In this document: piece by piece, positions 18,599-30,141 of the stretch
Layout of the letters: each line of letters begins with the position of its first letter
Numbering within the stretch: position 1 is the stretch's first letter
Assembly (NCBI RefSeq): GCF_007666205.1
Contig: NZ_VDOR01000013.1
Coordinates: 1-57,732, forward strand
Length of the DNA stretch: 57,732 nt
Origin: Kocuria palustris
GTDB taxonomy: Bacteria; Actinomycetota; Actinomycetes; Actinomycetales; Micrococcaceae
Reading direction: 5' to 3'
Program-made: the position numbers and the translations under genes
The notes under the pieces: generated by a model
Seen by the model: only the letters and a program-made list of their open reading frames with translations
The model's database searches: none
Told to the model about the DNA's origin: nothing

Positions 18599-19636
18599 AT
18601 GACCAGCACCATCGCACCCGCCAGGGCGGACAGCCGCCGAGCCGGGCGACGCCGAAGGGCCCTGCCCGCCGCCTCGCTGGGCCTCGTGGCGGTCCTCGGG
18701 CTCAGCGGCTGCGGGCTCTCGCCGTCGGCCTCCTACGTCCCGCAGTTCGAGCCCGGCTCGATCGAGCCCGTCGACGGAGCCGAGGACGTCTCGGTCAACG
18801 TGGTGTCCAAGAACTTCACCGAGCAGCTCATCCTGGGCAAGATCCTGGTCCTGGCGGCCGAGGCCGGCGGGTACGACGTCACCGATCAGACGAACGTCCC
18901 CGGCTCGCAGCCCGTGCGGAAGATGATGGTCGAGGGGGAGGGCGATCTCACGATCGAGTACACCGGCACCGCGTGGATCACCTACATGGGGCACGAGGAG
19001 GGCATCCCCGATCCGCACGAGCAGTGGGAGGCCGTGGCCGAGGAGGACGAGGCCAACGACCTCGTGTGGGGTCCGCCGGCCACGTTCAACAACACCTACG
19101 CCCTGGCCGTGCGCTCGGAGTACGCCCAGGAGCACGGCCTGAGCACGATCTCCGACCTGCACGACCTGCCGGTCGAGGAGCGCACGCTGTGCGTGGAGGC
19201 CGAGTTCAACTCCCGCGCCGACGGCCTGAACCCCCTGCTGGAGCACTACGGCCTGGACCGCGACGGCCCCGAGATGCCCGACGACAACATCGGCATCTAC
19301 GACACCGGTGCGATCTACACCGCCACCGACAACGGCGACTGCACCGTGGGCGAGGTCTTCGCGACCGACGGTCGCATCCTGTCCCTGGATCTCACGGTCC
19401 TCGAGGACGACCGGCAGTACTTCCCGGCTTACAACGGGTCGGCGGTCTACAACGGGCAGACGCTCGAGGAATCGCCCGAGCTGGCGGGGATCATGGACCA
19501 GATCATGCCCCGGCTCGACAACGAGACGCTCCAGGAGCTCAACGCACAGGTGGACGTGGAGGGGCGCGAGCCGGTGGACGTGGCCTACGACTGGATGGTC
19601 GAGGAGGGCTTCATCGCGGAGCCCGCCGCCGGCTGA
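18599..19636 (+). CDS. Osmoprotectant-binding lipoprotein (OpuAC/OpuCC family)
   Basis: A 345-residue substrate-binding protein. A twin-basic N-terminus is followed by a hydrophobic core and the lipobox LSGC (about residues 36-39), so it is predicted to be lipid-anchored outside the membrane. The mature part starts with a short linker, then VNVVSKNFTEQLILGKI, the hallmark of the glycine betaine/choline-binding OpuAC family, and DLTIEYTGTAW. ATG at 18599 has GGAGGGACGC before it and is chosen over an in-frame start 51 nt upstream. Ligand specificity (betaine, choline, carnitine) cannot be read confidently. Confidence 0.92.
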   Translation: MTSTIAPARADSRRAGRRRRALPAASLGLVAVLGLSGCGLSPSASYVPQFEPGSIEPVDGAEDVSVNVVSKNFTEQLILGKILVLAAEAGGYDVTDQTNVPGSQPVRKMMVEGEGDLTIEYTGTAWITYMGHEEGIPDPHEQWEAVAEEDEANDLVWGPPATFNNTYALAVRSEYAQEHGLSTISDLHDLPVEERTLCVEAEFNSRADGLNPLLEHYGLDRDGPEMPDDNIGIYDTGAIYTATDNGDCTVGEVFATDGRILSLDLTVLEDDRQYFPAYNGSAVYNGQTLEESPELAGIMDQIMPRLDNETLQELNAQVDVEGREPVDVAYDWMVEEGFIAEPAAG

Positions 19637-19657
19637 GGCGCGCCGGGGAGGGCCCGG

Positions 19658-20374
19658 TCAGTCCTCGGGCGGCCAGAAGCGCGGCTCGATGTCGATCGAG
19701 CGGGCAATCAGCTCGTCCTCGAGCACCTCCCGGCAGATCAGCGGCAAGCGCAGGGAGCCGATCCGGTCGGTCTCGTCGAAGCACACGCGCATGTCCGCGA
19801 ACCCCCGGCGGTAGCGCTGCAGGTCCCGGACCATGTCGACGATCTCGAGCAGCGCCTCCTGGCCGGCCAGCACCCAGAAGGTCTCCCGGTCCATCAGCTG
19901 GAACAGCCCGACGGCGCCGCCGGCGCGGGCGGTGTCCGCACCGGCGAAGGACGGCCGGACCACCCAGCCGCCGGAGTGCCCCTGCGCGGGGTCTGCGTCC
20001 CGCGCCGCGCCTCCCAGGAGGGGCGCGATGGGGTCGTACTCCCAGCAGCGGGCCTCCCGCAGCCACTGCGGGGGCTCCGGCACCAGGACGTCCGCGTCCG
20101 GCTCCCGCCAGTCCGCGGAGTCGTCGTCGAAGGCGGCCAGATGCAGGGTCTCCCAGAACCGGGGCAGCGGCAGATCCGCGCCCACGCTGTTGAGCAGGAC
20201 GCCGTCCAGGCGCATGCCGCCGGTTGCGGCCACGGTCGTGGCGGTCTGGACCCGCATCCGATGCAGCATGCGGTCGATCTCCGCCAGATGCAGCGGCTCG
20301 CCGAGCACGACCGTGGCGCCCTGGTGCTCGAGCACATAGGGCACGCGCTGCGGGACCTCGTCCGATCGGCTCAT
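19658..20374 (-). CDS. Conserved hypothetical protein, unknown function
   Basis: A 238-residue soluble-looking protein with no signal peptide or membrane segment, rich in acidic and aromatic residues (VLVPEPPQWLREARCWEYDP, then ending SIDIEPRFWPPED). I recognise no domain. The middle is variable-looking, while RMLHRMRVQTATTVAATGG and YRRGFADMRVCFDETDRIG look more structured. ATG at 20374 is chosen; two in-frame starts lie up to 36 nt upstream, and none has a strong ribosome binding site. It is convergent with the binding-protein gene and lies on the same strand as ppa, behind the ppa terminator. Confidence 0.7.
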   Translation of the reverse strand: MSRSDEVPQRVPYVLEHQGATVVLGEPLHLAEIDRMLHRMRVQTATTVAATGGMRLDGVLLNSVGADLPLPRFWETLHLAAFDDDSADWREPDADVLVPEPPQWLREARCWEYDPIAPLLGGAARDADPAQGHSGGWVVRPSFAGADTARAGGAVGLFQLMDRETFWVLAGQEALLEIVDMVRDLQRYRRGFADMRVCFDETDRIGSLRLPLICREVLEDELIARSIDIEPRFWPPED

Positions 20375-20414
20375 CACACGGCACATGCAACCACAGCGGA
20401 CCGACAGCACAAGG

Positions 20415-20462
20415 GGCGGCGATCGCCGCCCTCACGCGCCGCGCGGAGGCTGCGCAGCCTCC
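20415..20462. repeat. Two short palindromes between ppa and the unknown gene
   Basis: A 16-nt palindrome at 20415-20430 (GGCGGCGATCGCCGCC) and an 18-nt palindrome at 20445-20462 (GGAGGCTGCGCAGCCTCC). With the ppa terminator they make three hairpins in 120 bp of non-coding DNA. Confidence 0.6.
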
Positions 20463-20500
20463 GCCGAGCGGCCGCGGCGGCCCGGCCCCGCGGACGACGA

Positions 20501-20533
20501 CGGGCCCGCATCCCCGTCGGGGATGCGGGCCCG
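20501..20533 (-). terminator. ppa terminator
   Basis: A perfect 15-bp stem (20501-20515 with 20519-20533) and a GTC loop, 25 nt past the ppa stop on the minus strand. It is GC-rich with no T tract. Confidence 0.7.
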
Positions 20534-20557
20534 TGCGCGGATCCGGGCGAGAGGGGC

Positions 20558-21073
20558 TCAGTCCTTCTGCTCGGCCTCCGCGGCGGAGTCGTAGTGCGAC
20601 TTCTCGAAGCGCTCCTGCGCCTCGCGGACCAGGCGCTCGGCCTCGTCCTTGCCGTCCCAGCCCTCGCCCTTGACCCACTTGTTGGCCTCGAGGTCCTTGT
20701 AGCGCTCGAAGAAGTGCTGGATCTCCTTCTGCTTGTAATCCATGATGTCGTCGAGACCCTGGATGTGGTCGTAGCGCTTGTCCGTGGACACGCACAGGAT
20801 CTTGGCGTCGCCGCCGGCCTCGTCGGTCATGTTGAACACGGCCACTGGGCGGGCCTCGACGATCACGCCGGGCATGATCTCGACATCGAGCAGGACCATG
20901 GCGTCCAGCGGATCGCCGTCCTCGCCCAGGGTGTCCTCGAAATAGCCGTAGTGGGCGGGGTAGCCCATCGAGGTGAACAGCACGCGGTCCAGGCGGATGC
21001 GCCCGGTCTCGTGGTCGATCTCGTACTTCACGCGGGATCCCTTGGGGATCTCGATGGTGACGTCCAGCTCCAT
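20558..21073 (-). CDS. ppa: Inorganic pyrophosphatase (family I)
   Basis: A 171-residue cytosolic enzyme that hydrolyses pyrophosphate to phosphate and drives biosynthetic reactions. It opens MELDVTIEIPKGSRVKYE and has the substrate tyrosine region SMGYPAHYGYFEDTLG, the signature DGDPLDAMVL with metal-binding aspartates (about residues 53-62) and DDIMDYKQKEIQHFFERYKD. Length matches bacterial family I enzymes (about 170-175). The last 20 residues are acidic and Ala-rich. It is monocistronic with its own terminator. Confidence 0.96.
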   Translation of the reverse strand: MELDVTIEIPKGSRVKYEIDHETGRIRLDRVLFTSMGYPAHYGYFEDTLGEDGDPLDAMVLLDVEIMPGVIVEARPVAVFNMTDEAGGDAKILCVSTDKRYDHIQGLDDIMDYKQKEIQHFFERYKDLEANKWVKGEGWDGKDEAERLVREAQERFEKSHYDSAAEAEQKD

Positions 21074-21192
21074 TGCTGCTCCTCGTGCTCCGTGGGTGCT
21101 GCTGCTCCGTTCGCATCTCAGAATAGCGGCCGGCGCCGTCCGGGCGCAGGTCGCGGGCGGCGGCGCGCGGGCCGGATCGGCACAATGGGGGC

Positions 21193-22701
21193 GTGAGCAC
21201 CCCGCAGAGTCCCCGCGACGACCGGCGCGCCGGTTCCGGCCCGGAGCGCCCCCAGGCCCCGGATCGCCCCGACGCGCCGAGGCGCTCCCGGCGCAGCACG
21301 GGCGCGGCGGTCGTCGCCGCGCTGCTCGTGCTCGCGATCTCCGCCTCGCTCATCATCTCGGTCCCAGCCGCCTTCGGCGGGCCGGACGACGAGGCGGCCG
21401 TCGACCCGCCCCCGGTCGCGGTCCCCGCCCAGGACGCGCCCGGCGGCCCGCTGTCGCAGCAGACGCAGGACGGGATCCGCGCTGCGATCGACGGCTCGAG
21501 CTCCGGCGCCTCAGGGGTCCTGGTGCTGGATCCGGCCTCGGGCGAGGTGCTCTTCTCCGAGGGGGAGGGGGAGGCCCTGGTCCCGGCCTCCAACCAGAAG
21601 ATCCTGACCCACTTCTCGCTGCTGCAGCACACGGGTCCGGATCAGCGCCTGGCCACGACGACGGTGGCCGGGCAGAGCCCGAACGACGTCGTGCTGGTGG
21701 CCGGCGGCGACACGCTGCTGGCCCCGGGCGAGGGCGATCCCGGCGCCGTCACGGGACGGGCGGGGATCGCCGATCTGGCGGCCTCGACCGCCGATGCCAT
21801 GGGCGAGGACCTCGACCCCGGCCGGCCCGTGCGCGTGTCGAGGGACACGAGCATCTTCTCGGGCCCGGCGCTGAATCCCGCCTGGGCGCCCGGCGACATC
21901 GAGGCGCAGGAGATCGGGGAGATCAGCCCGATGGCCTTCGGGTCGCACCACGTGCCGGGGCAGGAGGGCGCCTACGACCCCGATCCGGTCGGCTCCGTGG
22001 CCGGGGCCTTCGAGGACGAGCTCGAGCGCGAGCTCGCAGAGCGGACGGGCCGGGACGTGCAGGTGGAGCCCGGCGACGACGTCGACACCGCCGCCGATCC
22101 GCTGCGGCCCGCGGATCAGCAGGAGGGCGTCGCGGAGCTCGCGCGGGTGGAGTCGGCCCCCGTCCAGGAGCAGGCCGGGCGGATGATGCGCGAGTCCGAC
22201 AACCGCCTGGCCGAGGCGCTGGGCCGCGTGGCCGCCCGCTCGGCCGGGCACGACGGCAGCATCGAGGGCTCCCGACAGGCCGCGCACGAGGCCGTCGCCG
22301 CGACCCTGGGCCAGGGGGCCGCCGACGGACTCGAGATCGCGGACGCCTCCGGCATGACCATGGACGACCGCGTGAGCGCGGAGGTCCTGGGCGGGCTGCT
22401 CCAGAAGGCCGCCGCCGACGAGTCGGGCCGGTACGCCCCCATGATCGAGGCCTTCCCGGTGGGCGGGATCTCCGGGACCCTCTCCGAGCGCTTCGACGAC
22501 CCCGAGGAGGCCGACGGGCGCGGAGTGACCCGCGCCAAGACGGGCACCCTCAACGTGGTCGCCGCCCTGTCCGGGCAGACCATCCGTGGCAGCGGGGCCC
22601 CGGCGGTCGTGGTGGTCCTCCTCGACGACGTCGAGGACGCCGACGCGGCCCGCGATGCCGCCGACCGCATCCATGCGCTCGTGGCCTCCGACGGCGCCTG
22701 A
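21193..22701 (+). CDS. dacB: D-alanyl-D-alanine carboxypeptidase/endopeptidase, PBP4 family (S13)
   Basis: A 502-residue exported peptidoglycan enzyme. A basic N-terminus precedes one transmembrane segment (about residues 37-60), so it is anchored or secreted. The catalytic motifs are SNQK (SxxK, about residue 132, in VPASNQKILT), SDNRLAE (SxN) and KTGTLN near residue 445. The region between SxxK and SxN holds the PBP4 insertion. The family removes terminal D-alanine or cleaves cross-links. GTG at 21193 lies 6 nt after CACAAT and appears leaderless. The downstream DUF2342-tilS-hpt order is usual for Micrococcaceae relatives. Confidence 0.92.
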   Translation: MSTPQSPRDDRRAGSGPERPQAPDRPDAPRRSRRSTGAAVVAALLVLAISASLIISVPAAFGGPDDEAAVDPPPVAVPAQDAPGGPLSQQTQDGIRAAIDGSSSGASGVLVLDPASGEVLFSEGEGEALVPASNQKILTHFSLLQHTGPDQRLATTTVAGQSPNDVVLVAGGDTLLAPGEGDPGAVTGRAGIADLAASTADAMGEDLDPGRPVRVSRDTSIFSGPALNPAWAPGDIEAQEIGEISPMAFGSHHVPGQEGAYDPDPVGSVAGAFEDELERELAERTGRDVQVEPGDDVDTAADPLRPADQQEGVAELARVESAPVQEQAGRMMRESDNRLAEALGRVAARSAGHDGSIEGSRQAAHEAVAATLGQGAADGLEIADASGMTMDDRVSAEVLGGLLQKAAADESGRYAPMIEAFPVGGISGTLSERFDDPEEADGRGVTRAKTGTLNVVAALSGQTIRGSGAPAVVVVLLDDVEDADAARDAADRIHALVASDGA

Positions 22702-22743
22702 GCCTCCCGCTGCGCTGTCGCACGGGTGTGATGACATGGCCGC

Positions 22744-23925
22744 ATGAGCACCCCTGACAAGCCCACGAGCTCCCCGCGCTCCGGCCTGATCGACTGGCCG
22801 GCGGCCGCGCGGATCGCCGCGCGCACCGCACCGCCGGGCCCCACCCCGGAACCGGCGCAGCTGCGGGAGGCCGTCGCCTCCATCCGCCGCCATGCGGAGG
22901 ACGCGGTGCACCATGTCCACGGCATCTCCGGGCTGGAGGCCGCCCGCGGCCTCGATGACGCCCCCGTGGTGGTCGTGGACCGGGCCGGCTGGGCGACGGC
23001 CAACACCGCGACGTTCGAGCTGCTGCTGGAGCCGGCGCTCACCGAGCTGCGCCGCCTCCGGGGGGACCGGATGGGCCGCGGCATGAACGCCGAGCTCGTC
23101 CAGGCGGTCGGCGCCCGCGCGGCAGCGGCCGAGGCCGGCGGGCTCATGGCCTACCTCTCGACCAAGGTCCTCGGCCAGTACGACCCCTATGCCGGGCTGG
23201 TCTCCGAGCGCAGCGCGCAGCGCTTCCCGGGAGGGAGGCTCATGGTGGTCGCCCCGAACATCCTGCAGGTCGAGCAGGAGCTTAACGTCGAGCCCGAGGA
23301 CTTCCGGCTGTGGGTCTGCCTGCACGAGCAGACCCATCGGGTGCAGTTCGCGGCCGCGCCGTGGCTGCGCGATCACATGATCCGGGACATGCGGGAGCTG
23401 ACGGTCTCGCTGTCCGGCAGCCCCGACGCCTTCCGGAAGCGGCTCTCGGCCGCGGGCTCCGCCGCGGGCTCCGCCGCGGGCCGGGCGGTCAGGCGCATGC
23501 GCAGCGGGCAGGAGGAGCCGCGCGAGACCGGCACCTCGCTGCTGGGACCGCTCGGGGCGGCCCTGGACGAGCGCGAACGGGAGATGCTCGAGCGCACGAC
23601 CGCGGTCATGAGCCTGCTGGAGGGCCATGCCAACTGGGTCATGGACGGCGTGGACGCCTCGATCGTCCCGTCCGTCAAGACGATCCGCCGGCGCTTCGAG
23701 CGCCGGGCCGATCTGCGGGGCCCGGTCGATCGTGCGATCCGCCGCCTCCTGGGCCTCGAGGCCAAGGCCGCGCAGTACGTTCAGGGCCAGCGCTTCGTCT
23801 CGGAGGTCGTCGAGGCCGCGGGCCGAGAGGGGTTCAACCTCGTGTGGGACTCACCCCGGAACCTGCCCACGGCCAGGGAGATCGCCCACCCCCGGGAATG
23901 GGTCGAGCGGGTCGCGGCCACATGA
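22744..23925 (+). CDS. Zinc-dependent metalloprotease, DUF2342 family
   Basis: A 393-residue protein of the actinobacterial DUF2342 family (sometimes labelled coenzyme F420 biosynthesis-associated). It contains an HExxH-type zinc site written here as LHEQTHRVQF (about residues 196-205) and a downstream EGHANWVMDG that fits the third ligand region. A repeated AAGSAAGSAAG linker lies near residue 238. No signal peptide is seen, so it is probably cytosolic. Family members commonly sit next to dacB and tilS, as here; the biological substrate is unknown. Confidence 0.9.
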   Translation: MSTPDKPTSSPRSGLIDWPAAARIAARTAPPGPTPEPAQLREAVASIRRHAEDAVHHVHGISGLEAARGLDDAPVVVVDRAGWATANTATFELLLEPALTELRRLRGDRMGRGMNAELVQAVGARAAAAEAGGLMAYLSTKVLGQYDPYAGLVSERSAQRFPGGRLMVVAPNILQVEQELNVEPEDFRLWVCLHEQTHRVQFAAAPWLRDHMIRDMRELTVSLSGSPDAFRKRLSAAGSAAGSAAGRAVRRMRSGQEEPRETGTSLLGPLGAALDEREREMLERTTAVMSLLEGHANWVMDGVDASIVPSVKTIRRRFERRADLRGPVDRAIRRLLGLEAKAAQYVQGQRFVSEVVEAAGREGFNLVWDSPRNLPTAREIAHPREWVERVAAT

Positions 23926-23966
23926 GAGGACGGGGCGGCCGTCGCACGTCGTGACCTTTCTGTGAC

Positions 23967-24446
23967 ATGATTGCAAAAGTGAGCACCGAGAACATCGACC
24001 AGCAGATCAAGCTGTACGGCCAGCCCCTCTCCGAGCGCTTCGGGGCCGTCGTGGGGGCCTACGGCATCACCCAGCGACGCCTCGCGGAGGTCCTGGGGCT
24101 GTCCGCGCCCATGCTCTCGCAGCTGAACTCCGGCCGCCGGATCAAGATCGGCAATCCCGCCGTCTACGAGCGCCTCGTGATGCTCGAGCAGCGCGCCGGC
24201 ACCTCGGACATCGAGAAGGTCCTCACCGAGGTCGAGCAGTCGCAGCCGGTGCTGACCACCACCCAGATCCAGACCGGCATCCACGGCGAGTCCAACGCCG
24301 TGTCCGCACTGGCCTCCGTGGTCCCCCTGGCCGAGCTCGAGGCCGCCCTCGAATCCCTCGGCGCGCAGACGCCGACCCTGTCCAAGGTGATCGAGCTCGC
24401 CGCGCGCGAGGCCCGGCACCACGACTCCGCGGCAGGGCTGAGCTGA
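23967..24446 (+). CDS. Small HTH DNA-binding protein, XRE-like
   Basis: A 159-residue protein with an N-terminal helix-turn-helix: VGAYGITQRRLAEVLGLSAPMLSQLNSGRR is spread over about residues 27-56, with the typical turn at VLGLS. The C-terminal half (ASVVPLAELEAALESLG, then a helix ending in REARHHD) has no recognised domain. Two starts are possible, ATG at 23967 and GTG at 23979; the GTG would put CATGAT in a leaderless -10 position, the ATG is used here. Its target is unknown. It lies between the DUF2342 gene and tilS on the same strand. Confidence 0.82.
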   Translation: MIAKVSTENIDQQIKLYGQPLSERFGAVVGAYGITQRRLAEVLGLSAPMLSQLNSGRRIKIGNPAVYERLVMLEQRAGTSDIEKVLTEVEQSQPVLTTTQIQTGIHGESNAVSALASVVPLAELEAALESLGAQTPTLSKVIELAAREARHHDSAAGLS

Positions 24447-24481
24447 CCCAGCACGGACGACGCGGCCGCCTGTCACCGGAC

Positions 24482-25528
24482 GTGGCCCGCGCGCGGAGAG
24501 AGGTGCTCAGCGCCGTCCGCGCCCTCGGCCACGACCCCGCCGCAGACGACGGTCCGCTGCTCGTGGGCCTCTCCGGCGGCCCCGACTCCCTGGCCCTCGC
24601 GGCGGCCGCAGCCCACTGGGCGCGCCGCGGGGAGCTGCGCGTGGGCGCGGTCGTCGTGGACCACGGGCTGCAGCCCGGCTCGGACCGGGTGGCCGCCCGC
24701 GCGGCCGAGCAGGCCCGGGACCTGGGGCTGGATCCCGTCGAGATCCGCCCCGTCGAGGTCCGGGACCGCGGCGAGGGCCCGGAGGCCGCCGCCCGGGCGG
24801 CGCGCTTCGCGGCCCTGCATGCCGCTGCCGCGGAGCACGGTGCACGGGCCGTCCTGCTCGGGCACACACTGGACGATCAGGCGGAGTCGGTGCTGCTCGG
24901 GCTGGCCCGCGGCTCCGGCACCCGATCGCTGTCGGGCATGCCCCGGCAGCGCAGCCAGGGCCCCGTGCCCGTGCTGCGTCCGCTGCTCGGGCTGCGCCGC
25001 CGCCAGACCGAGGCCGTGTGCGCGGCCGAGCAGCTCGAGCCGTGGCACGACCCCGCGAACGCCGACGAGTCGATGCTGCGCGCCCGTGTGCGCCGCACCG
25101 TCCTGCCGGAGCTCGAGCGGCAGCTGGGCCCCGGGGTCGCGGAGGCGCTGGCCCGCACGGCCGAGATCCTCGGCCCCGATGCCGAGCTGCTCGAGCAGCA
25201 GTCCCGGTCCGTGCTCGAGCGGGCGCTCGCAGCTGCTCCCGGCCCGGATCCCGGCGAGGGTGCGCCGGCGGACCCGGTCCTCGTCCTGTCGCTGGAGGTC
25301 CTGCAGTCCGAGCCCGCGCCCCTGGTGCGCCGCGCCCTGGCGCGGGCCTGCACGGACCTGGGCGCGGAGCGCCCCACGTTCGAGCGCCTGAGCGCTCTGG
25401 CCGAGCTGGCCCGCGGGCGAGGGGAGGCCGGGCCCGTGCAGATGGCGGGTAAGGTGGCCGCGTACAGGCGCCGGCCCCGTCGCGGCGGCCGCGGTGCAGG
25501 CACGCTCGAGCTGATCCTGCAGCGCTGA
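24482..25528 (+). CDS. tilS: tRNA(Ile)-lysidine synthase
   Basis: A 348-residue N-type ATP pyrophosphatase that converts C34 of the tRNA-Ile CAU anticodon to lysidine, so it reads AUA. The PP-loop SGGPDS lies near residues 31-36 in [34 protein letters not shown] and [20 protein letters not shown] are further family motifs. The C-terminal part is short compared with E. coli TilS, as in other actinobacteria. GTG at 24482 is the earliest clear start. hpt and ftsH follow, the standard actinobacterial order. Confidence 0.94.
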   Translation: MARARREVLSAVRALGHDPAADDGPLLVGLSGGPDSLALAAAAAHWARRGELRVGAVVVDHGLQPGSDRVAARAAEQARDLGLDPVEIRPVEVRDRGEGPEAAARAARFAALHAAAAEHGARAVLLGHTLDDQAESVLLGLARGSGTRSLSGMPRQRSQGPVPVLRPLLGLRRRQTEAVCAAEQLEPWHDPANADESMLRARVRRTVLPELERQLGPGVAEALARTAEILGPDAELLEQQSRSVLERALAAAPGPDPGEGAPADPVLVLSLEVLQSEPAPLVRRALARACTDLGAERPTFERLSALAELARGRGEAGPVQMAGKVAAYRRRPRRGGRGAGTLELILQR

Positions 25529-25570
25529 GCGGCCCCTCGTCCGCCGCGCTGCGAGGACGTCCGGACGGCC

Positions 25571-25590
25571 GCCGTCGTCGCGACGACGGC
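25571..25590. promoter_or_regulatory. 20-nt palindrome upstream of hpt
   Basis: GCCGTCGTCGCGACGACGGC is a perfect palindrome in the 115-bp tilS-hpt gap, 53 bp before the hpt GTG. It could be a hairpin in the mRNA or an operator. No further evidence separates these. Confidence 0.4.
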
Positions 25591-25643
25591 CCCGGCGCGA
25601 CCCGCGCGCACCGCGCGGGCACGGCAGCGGACCAAGGAGAGCT

Positions 25644-26195
25644 GTGAAGTCCGAGCATGTGGAGGGGGACCTCTCCGAGGTCCTGCACACCAAGGAGGAG
25701 ATCGAGCAGCGGGTGGCCGAGCTGGCCGCCGAGATCGATGCCGACTACGGCGACAGGGACGTCCTGCTCGTGGGCGTCCTCAAGGGCGCCGTGATGATCA
25801 TGGCCGACCTGTCCCGCGCCCTGGCCGGGCAGTACCCCATGGACTGGATGGCCGTCTCGTCCTACGGCTCCGGCACGAAGTCCTCCGGCGTCGTGCGGAT
25901 CCTGAAGGACCTCGACACCGACCTCACGGACCGGCACGTGCTGATCGTGGAGGACGTCATCGACTCGGGCCTCACGCTGTCGTGGCTGCTGGCCAACCTG
26001 AGGTCGCGCGGCGCCGCCTCGGTCGAGATCTGCACGCTGCTGCGCAAGCCCGAGGCCGCCAAGGTCGAGATCGACGTCCGCTACGTCGGCTGGGACATCC
26101 CCAACGAGTTCGTGGTCGGCTACGGCCTGGACTGGAACGAGAAGTACCGCAACCTGGACTGCATCGCGGTGCTCTCCCCGTCGGTCTACTCCTGA
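25644..26195 (+). CDS. hpt: Hypoxanthine phosphoribosyltransferase
   Basis: A 183-residue purine salvage enzyme that joins hypoxanthine or guanine to PRPP. It shows the flexible-loop region [20 protein letters not shown], the PRPP-binding motif [18 protein letters not shown] (about residues 97-114) and [22 protein letters not shown] at the base site. GTG at 25644 is preceded by AAGGAGAGCT. The size matches bacterial HPRT (about 180). It is followed by a hairpin and then ftsH. Confidence 0.95.
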   Translation: MKSEHVEGDLSEVLHTKEEIEQRVAELAAEIDADYGDRDVLLVGVLKGAVMIMADLSRALAGQYPMDWMAVSSYGSGTKSSGVVRILKDLDTDLTDRHVLIVEDVIDSGLTLSWLLANLRSRGAASVEICTLLRKPEAAKVEIDVRYVGWDIPNEFVVGYGLDWNEKYRNLDCIAVLSPSVYS

Positions 26196-26249
26196 AGCAG
26201 GGCTTCCCGCCCGGGTCGGTCCGCGGACCTGTCCGCCGACGGGTGAAGA

Positions 26250-26282
26250 CCCGGTCCGGGTGCGCGGCGCGTCCGGACCGGG
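26250..26282 (+). terminator. Candidate terminator between hpt and ftsH
   Basis: Ten-bp perfect arms (26250-26259 with 26273-26282) around a 13-nt loop, 55 nt past hpt. It is immediately followed by a TACCCT -10-like hexamer (26286-26291) that could start ftsH transcription. Confidence 0.45.
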
Positions 26283-26367
26283 CGATACCCTTGCACATCA
26301 GGCTCCGGCCCGCCCGGCGGCCTCGCGACGCATCGCGCAGGGAAATGCGAAGAGAGGACCCACGGCC

Positions 26368-28542
<2,175 letters not shown>

Positions 28543-28544
28543 GC

Positions 28545-29216
28545 ATGGCGGATCCGCAGCACAGCCTCCGCGGCACGGGTGATCCGGCGGGAGCCTCGGA
28601 TGTGACCGGGCCCGTCCGCGACGCGACGGCCGGCGGCCCCGGCGACCGCGCGGCCGTCGATCAGCCCAGGATCCGGGCCGCGGTGCGCGAGATCCTGGCG
28701 GCGATCGGGGAGGACCCCGAGCGCGAGGGGCTGCAGGAGACGCCCGATCGCGTGGCCAGGGCCTGCAGCGAGATCTTCTCGGGCGTGGCGAAGGACCCCT
28801 CCGAGGTCCTCAGCGCGACCTTCGACATCGGCCACTCCGAGATGGTCCTGGTCAAGGACATCTCCTTCTACTCGACCTGCGAGCACCATCTGGTGCCCTT
28901 CCACGGCAGCGCCCACATCGGATACATCCCGGGGCCCTCGGGCCGGGTCACGGGGCTGTCCAAGGTCGCGCGCCTCGTGGAGGTCTACGCCCGGCGCCCC
29001 CAGGTGCAGGAGCGGCTGACCACGCAGATCGTCGAAGCCATCATGGGCGAGCTCGAGGCGGCCGGCGCGATCGTCGTCGTCGAGTGCGAGCACCTGTGCA
29101 TGTCCATGCGCGGCGTGCGCAAGCCCGGGACCATGACCGTCACCTCGGCCGTGCGCGGGCAGCTGCGCGAGCCGGCCACGCGCGCCGAGGCCATGAGCCT
29201 GATCCTGGGGAGGTGA
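28545..29216 (+). CDS. folE: GTP cyclohydrolase I
   Basis: A 223-residue enzyme that converts GTP to dihydroneopterin triphosphate, the first step of folate synthesis. The zinc and catalytic motifs are [12 protein letters not shown] (about residues 109-120) and [36 protein letters not shown] is the conserved helix. About 45 N-terminal residues are variable. The ATG is 2 nt after ftsH, so expression is probably coupled. It begins the folE-folP-folB-folK run. Confidence 0.95.
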   Translation: MADPQHSLRGTGDPAGASDVTGPVRDATAGGPGDRAAVDQPRIRAAVREILAAIGEDPEREGLQETPDRVARACSEIFSGVAKDPSEVLSATFDIGHSEMVLVKDISFYSTCEHHLVPFHGSAHIGYIPGPSGRVTGLSKVARLVEVYARRPQVQERLTTQIVEAIMGELEAAGAIVVVECEHLCMSMRGVRKPGTMTVTSAVRGQLREPATRAEAMSLILGR

Positions 29217-29223
29217 GCGGAGC

Positions 29224-30141
29224 ATGACGGACAGCACCGAGCACGCGACCGCCCGGCCCCCGGGCCGGGCACCCGGCTGGGGCGGCTGGGAGGACCTGCC
29301 CTCGCGACGCACGCTCGTCATGGGCATCCTCAACGTCACGCCGGACTCCTTCTCCGACGGCGGCCGGCACGACTCGCACGCGGCCGCGATCGAGCACGGG
29401 CTGCTGCTGGCCTCGCAGGGCGCGGACATCATCGACGTCGGCGGCGAGTCCACCCGCCCCGGCTCGCAGCGCGTCGACCCGCAGGAGGAGCGGCGCCGGA
29501 TCCTCCCGGTGATCCGCGAGCTGTCGCAGGCGGGGATCGTGCTGTCGGTCGACACGTTCAACCCCTCGACCGCGGAGGCCGCCCTGGACGCGGGCGCCCA
29601 CTGCGTCAACGACGTCTCCGGGGTCGCCGTGCGCGAGGGCATGATCCCGCTCGTGGTCGAGCGCCGGGCGCCCTACATCCTCATGCACTCCCGCGGCACC
29701 CCCGGGACCATGGACTCCCTGGCCGTCTACGACGACCTCGTGGGAGACGTGCTGCGCGAGCTGGACGAGGTGGCGCAGCGCTTCCTCGACGCCGGGGCGG
29801 ATCCCGGGCAGCTCGTGCTGGACCCGGGCCTCGGCTTCGCCAAGGGCGGGCAGCAGGACTGGGAGCTGCTGCGGGCGCTGCCGCGCTTCGTCGAGACCGG
29901 CTACCCGATCCTCGTGGCGGCCTCCCGCAAGCGCTTCATCGGCCACCTGCTCGGGGACGGGTCCGGCCCGCGGCCCGCCTCGGGGCGGGACACGGCCACG
30001 GCCGCGATCTCCGCGATGTCGGCCGATCGGGGCGCGTGGGCCGTGCGGGTGCACGACGTCCCCTCGACCGTCGATGCCGTGGCCGCCGTGCATGCCTGGA
30101 ACGGCATCCATCCGCCGCTGCTGCGGCCGGGGTCGGCGTGA
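29224..30141 (+). CDS. folP: Dihydropteroate synthase
   Basis: A 305-residue TIM-barrel enzyme that condenses p-aminobenzoate with dihydropterin pyrophosphate; it is the sulfonamide target. Signatures are MGILNVTPDSFSDGG (about residues 34-48), IIDVGGESTRPGS and LVLDPGLGFAKG with the SRKRFIG lysine/arginine motif near residues 237-243. The 28-residue N-terminal extension is Pro/Gly-rich. ATG at 29224 is 7 nt after folE, and the stop overlaps the folB GTG. Confidence 0.95.
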   Translation: MTDSTEHATARPPGRAPGWGGWEDLPSRRTLVMGILNVTPDSFSDGGRHDSHAAAIEHGLLLASQGADIIDVGGESTRPGSQRVDPQEERRRILPVIRELSQAGIVLSVDTFNPSTAEAALDAGAHCVNDVSGVAVREGMIPLVVERRAPYILMHSRGTPGTMDSLAVYDDLVGDVLRELDEVAQRFLDAGADPGQLVLDPGLGFAKGGQQDWELLRALPRFVETGYPILVAASRKRFIGHLLGDGSGPRPASGRDTATAAISAMSADRGAWAVRVHDVPSTVDAVAAVHAWNGIHPPLLRPGSA

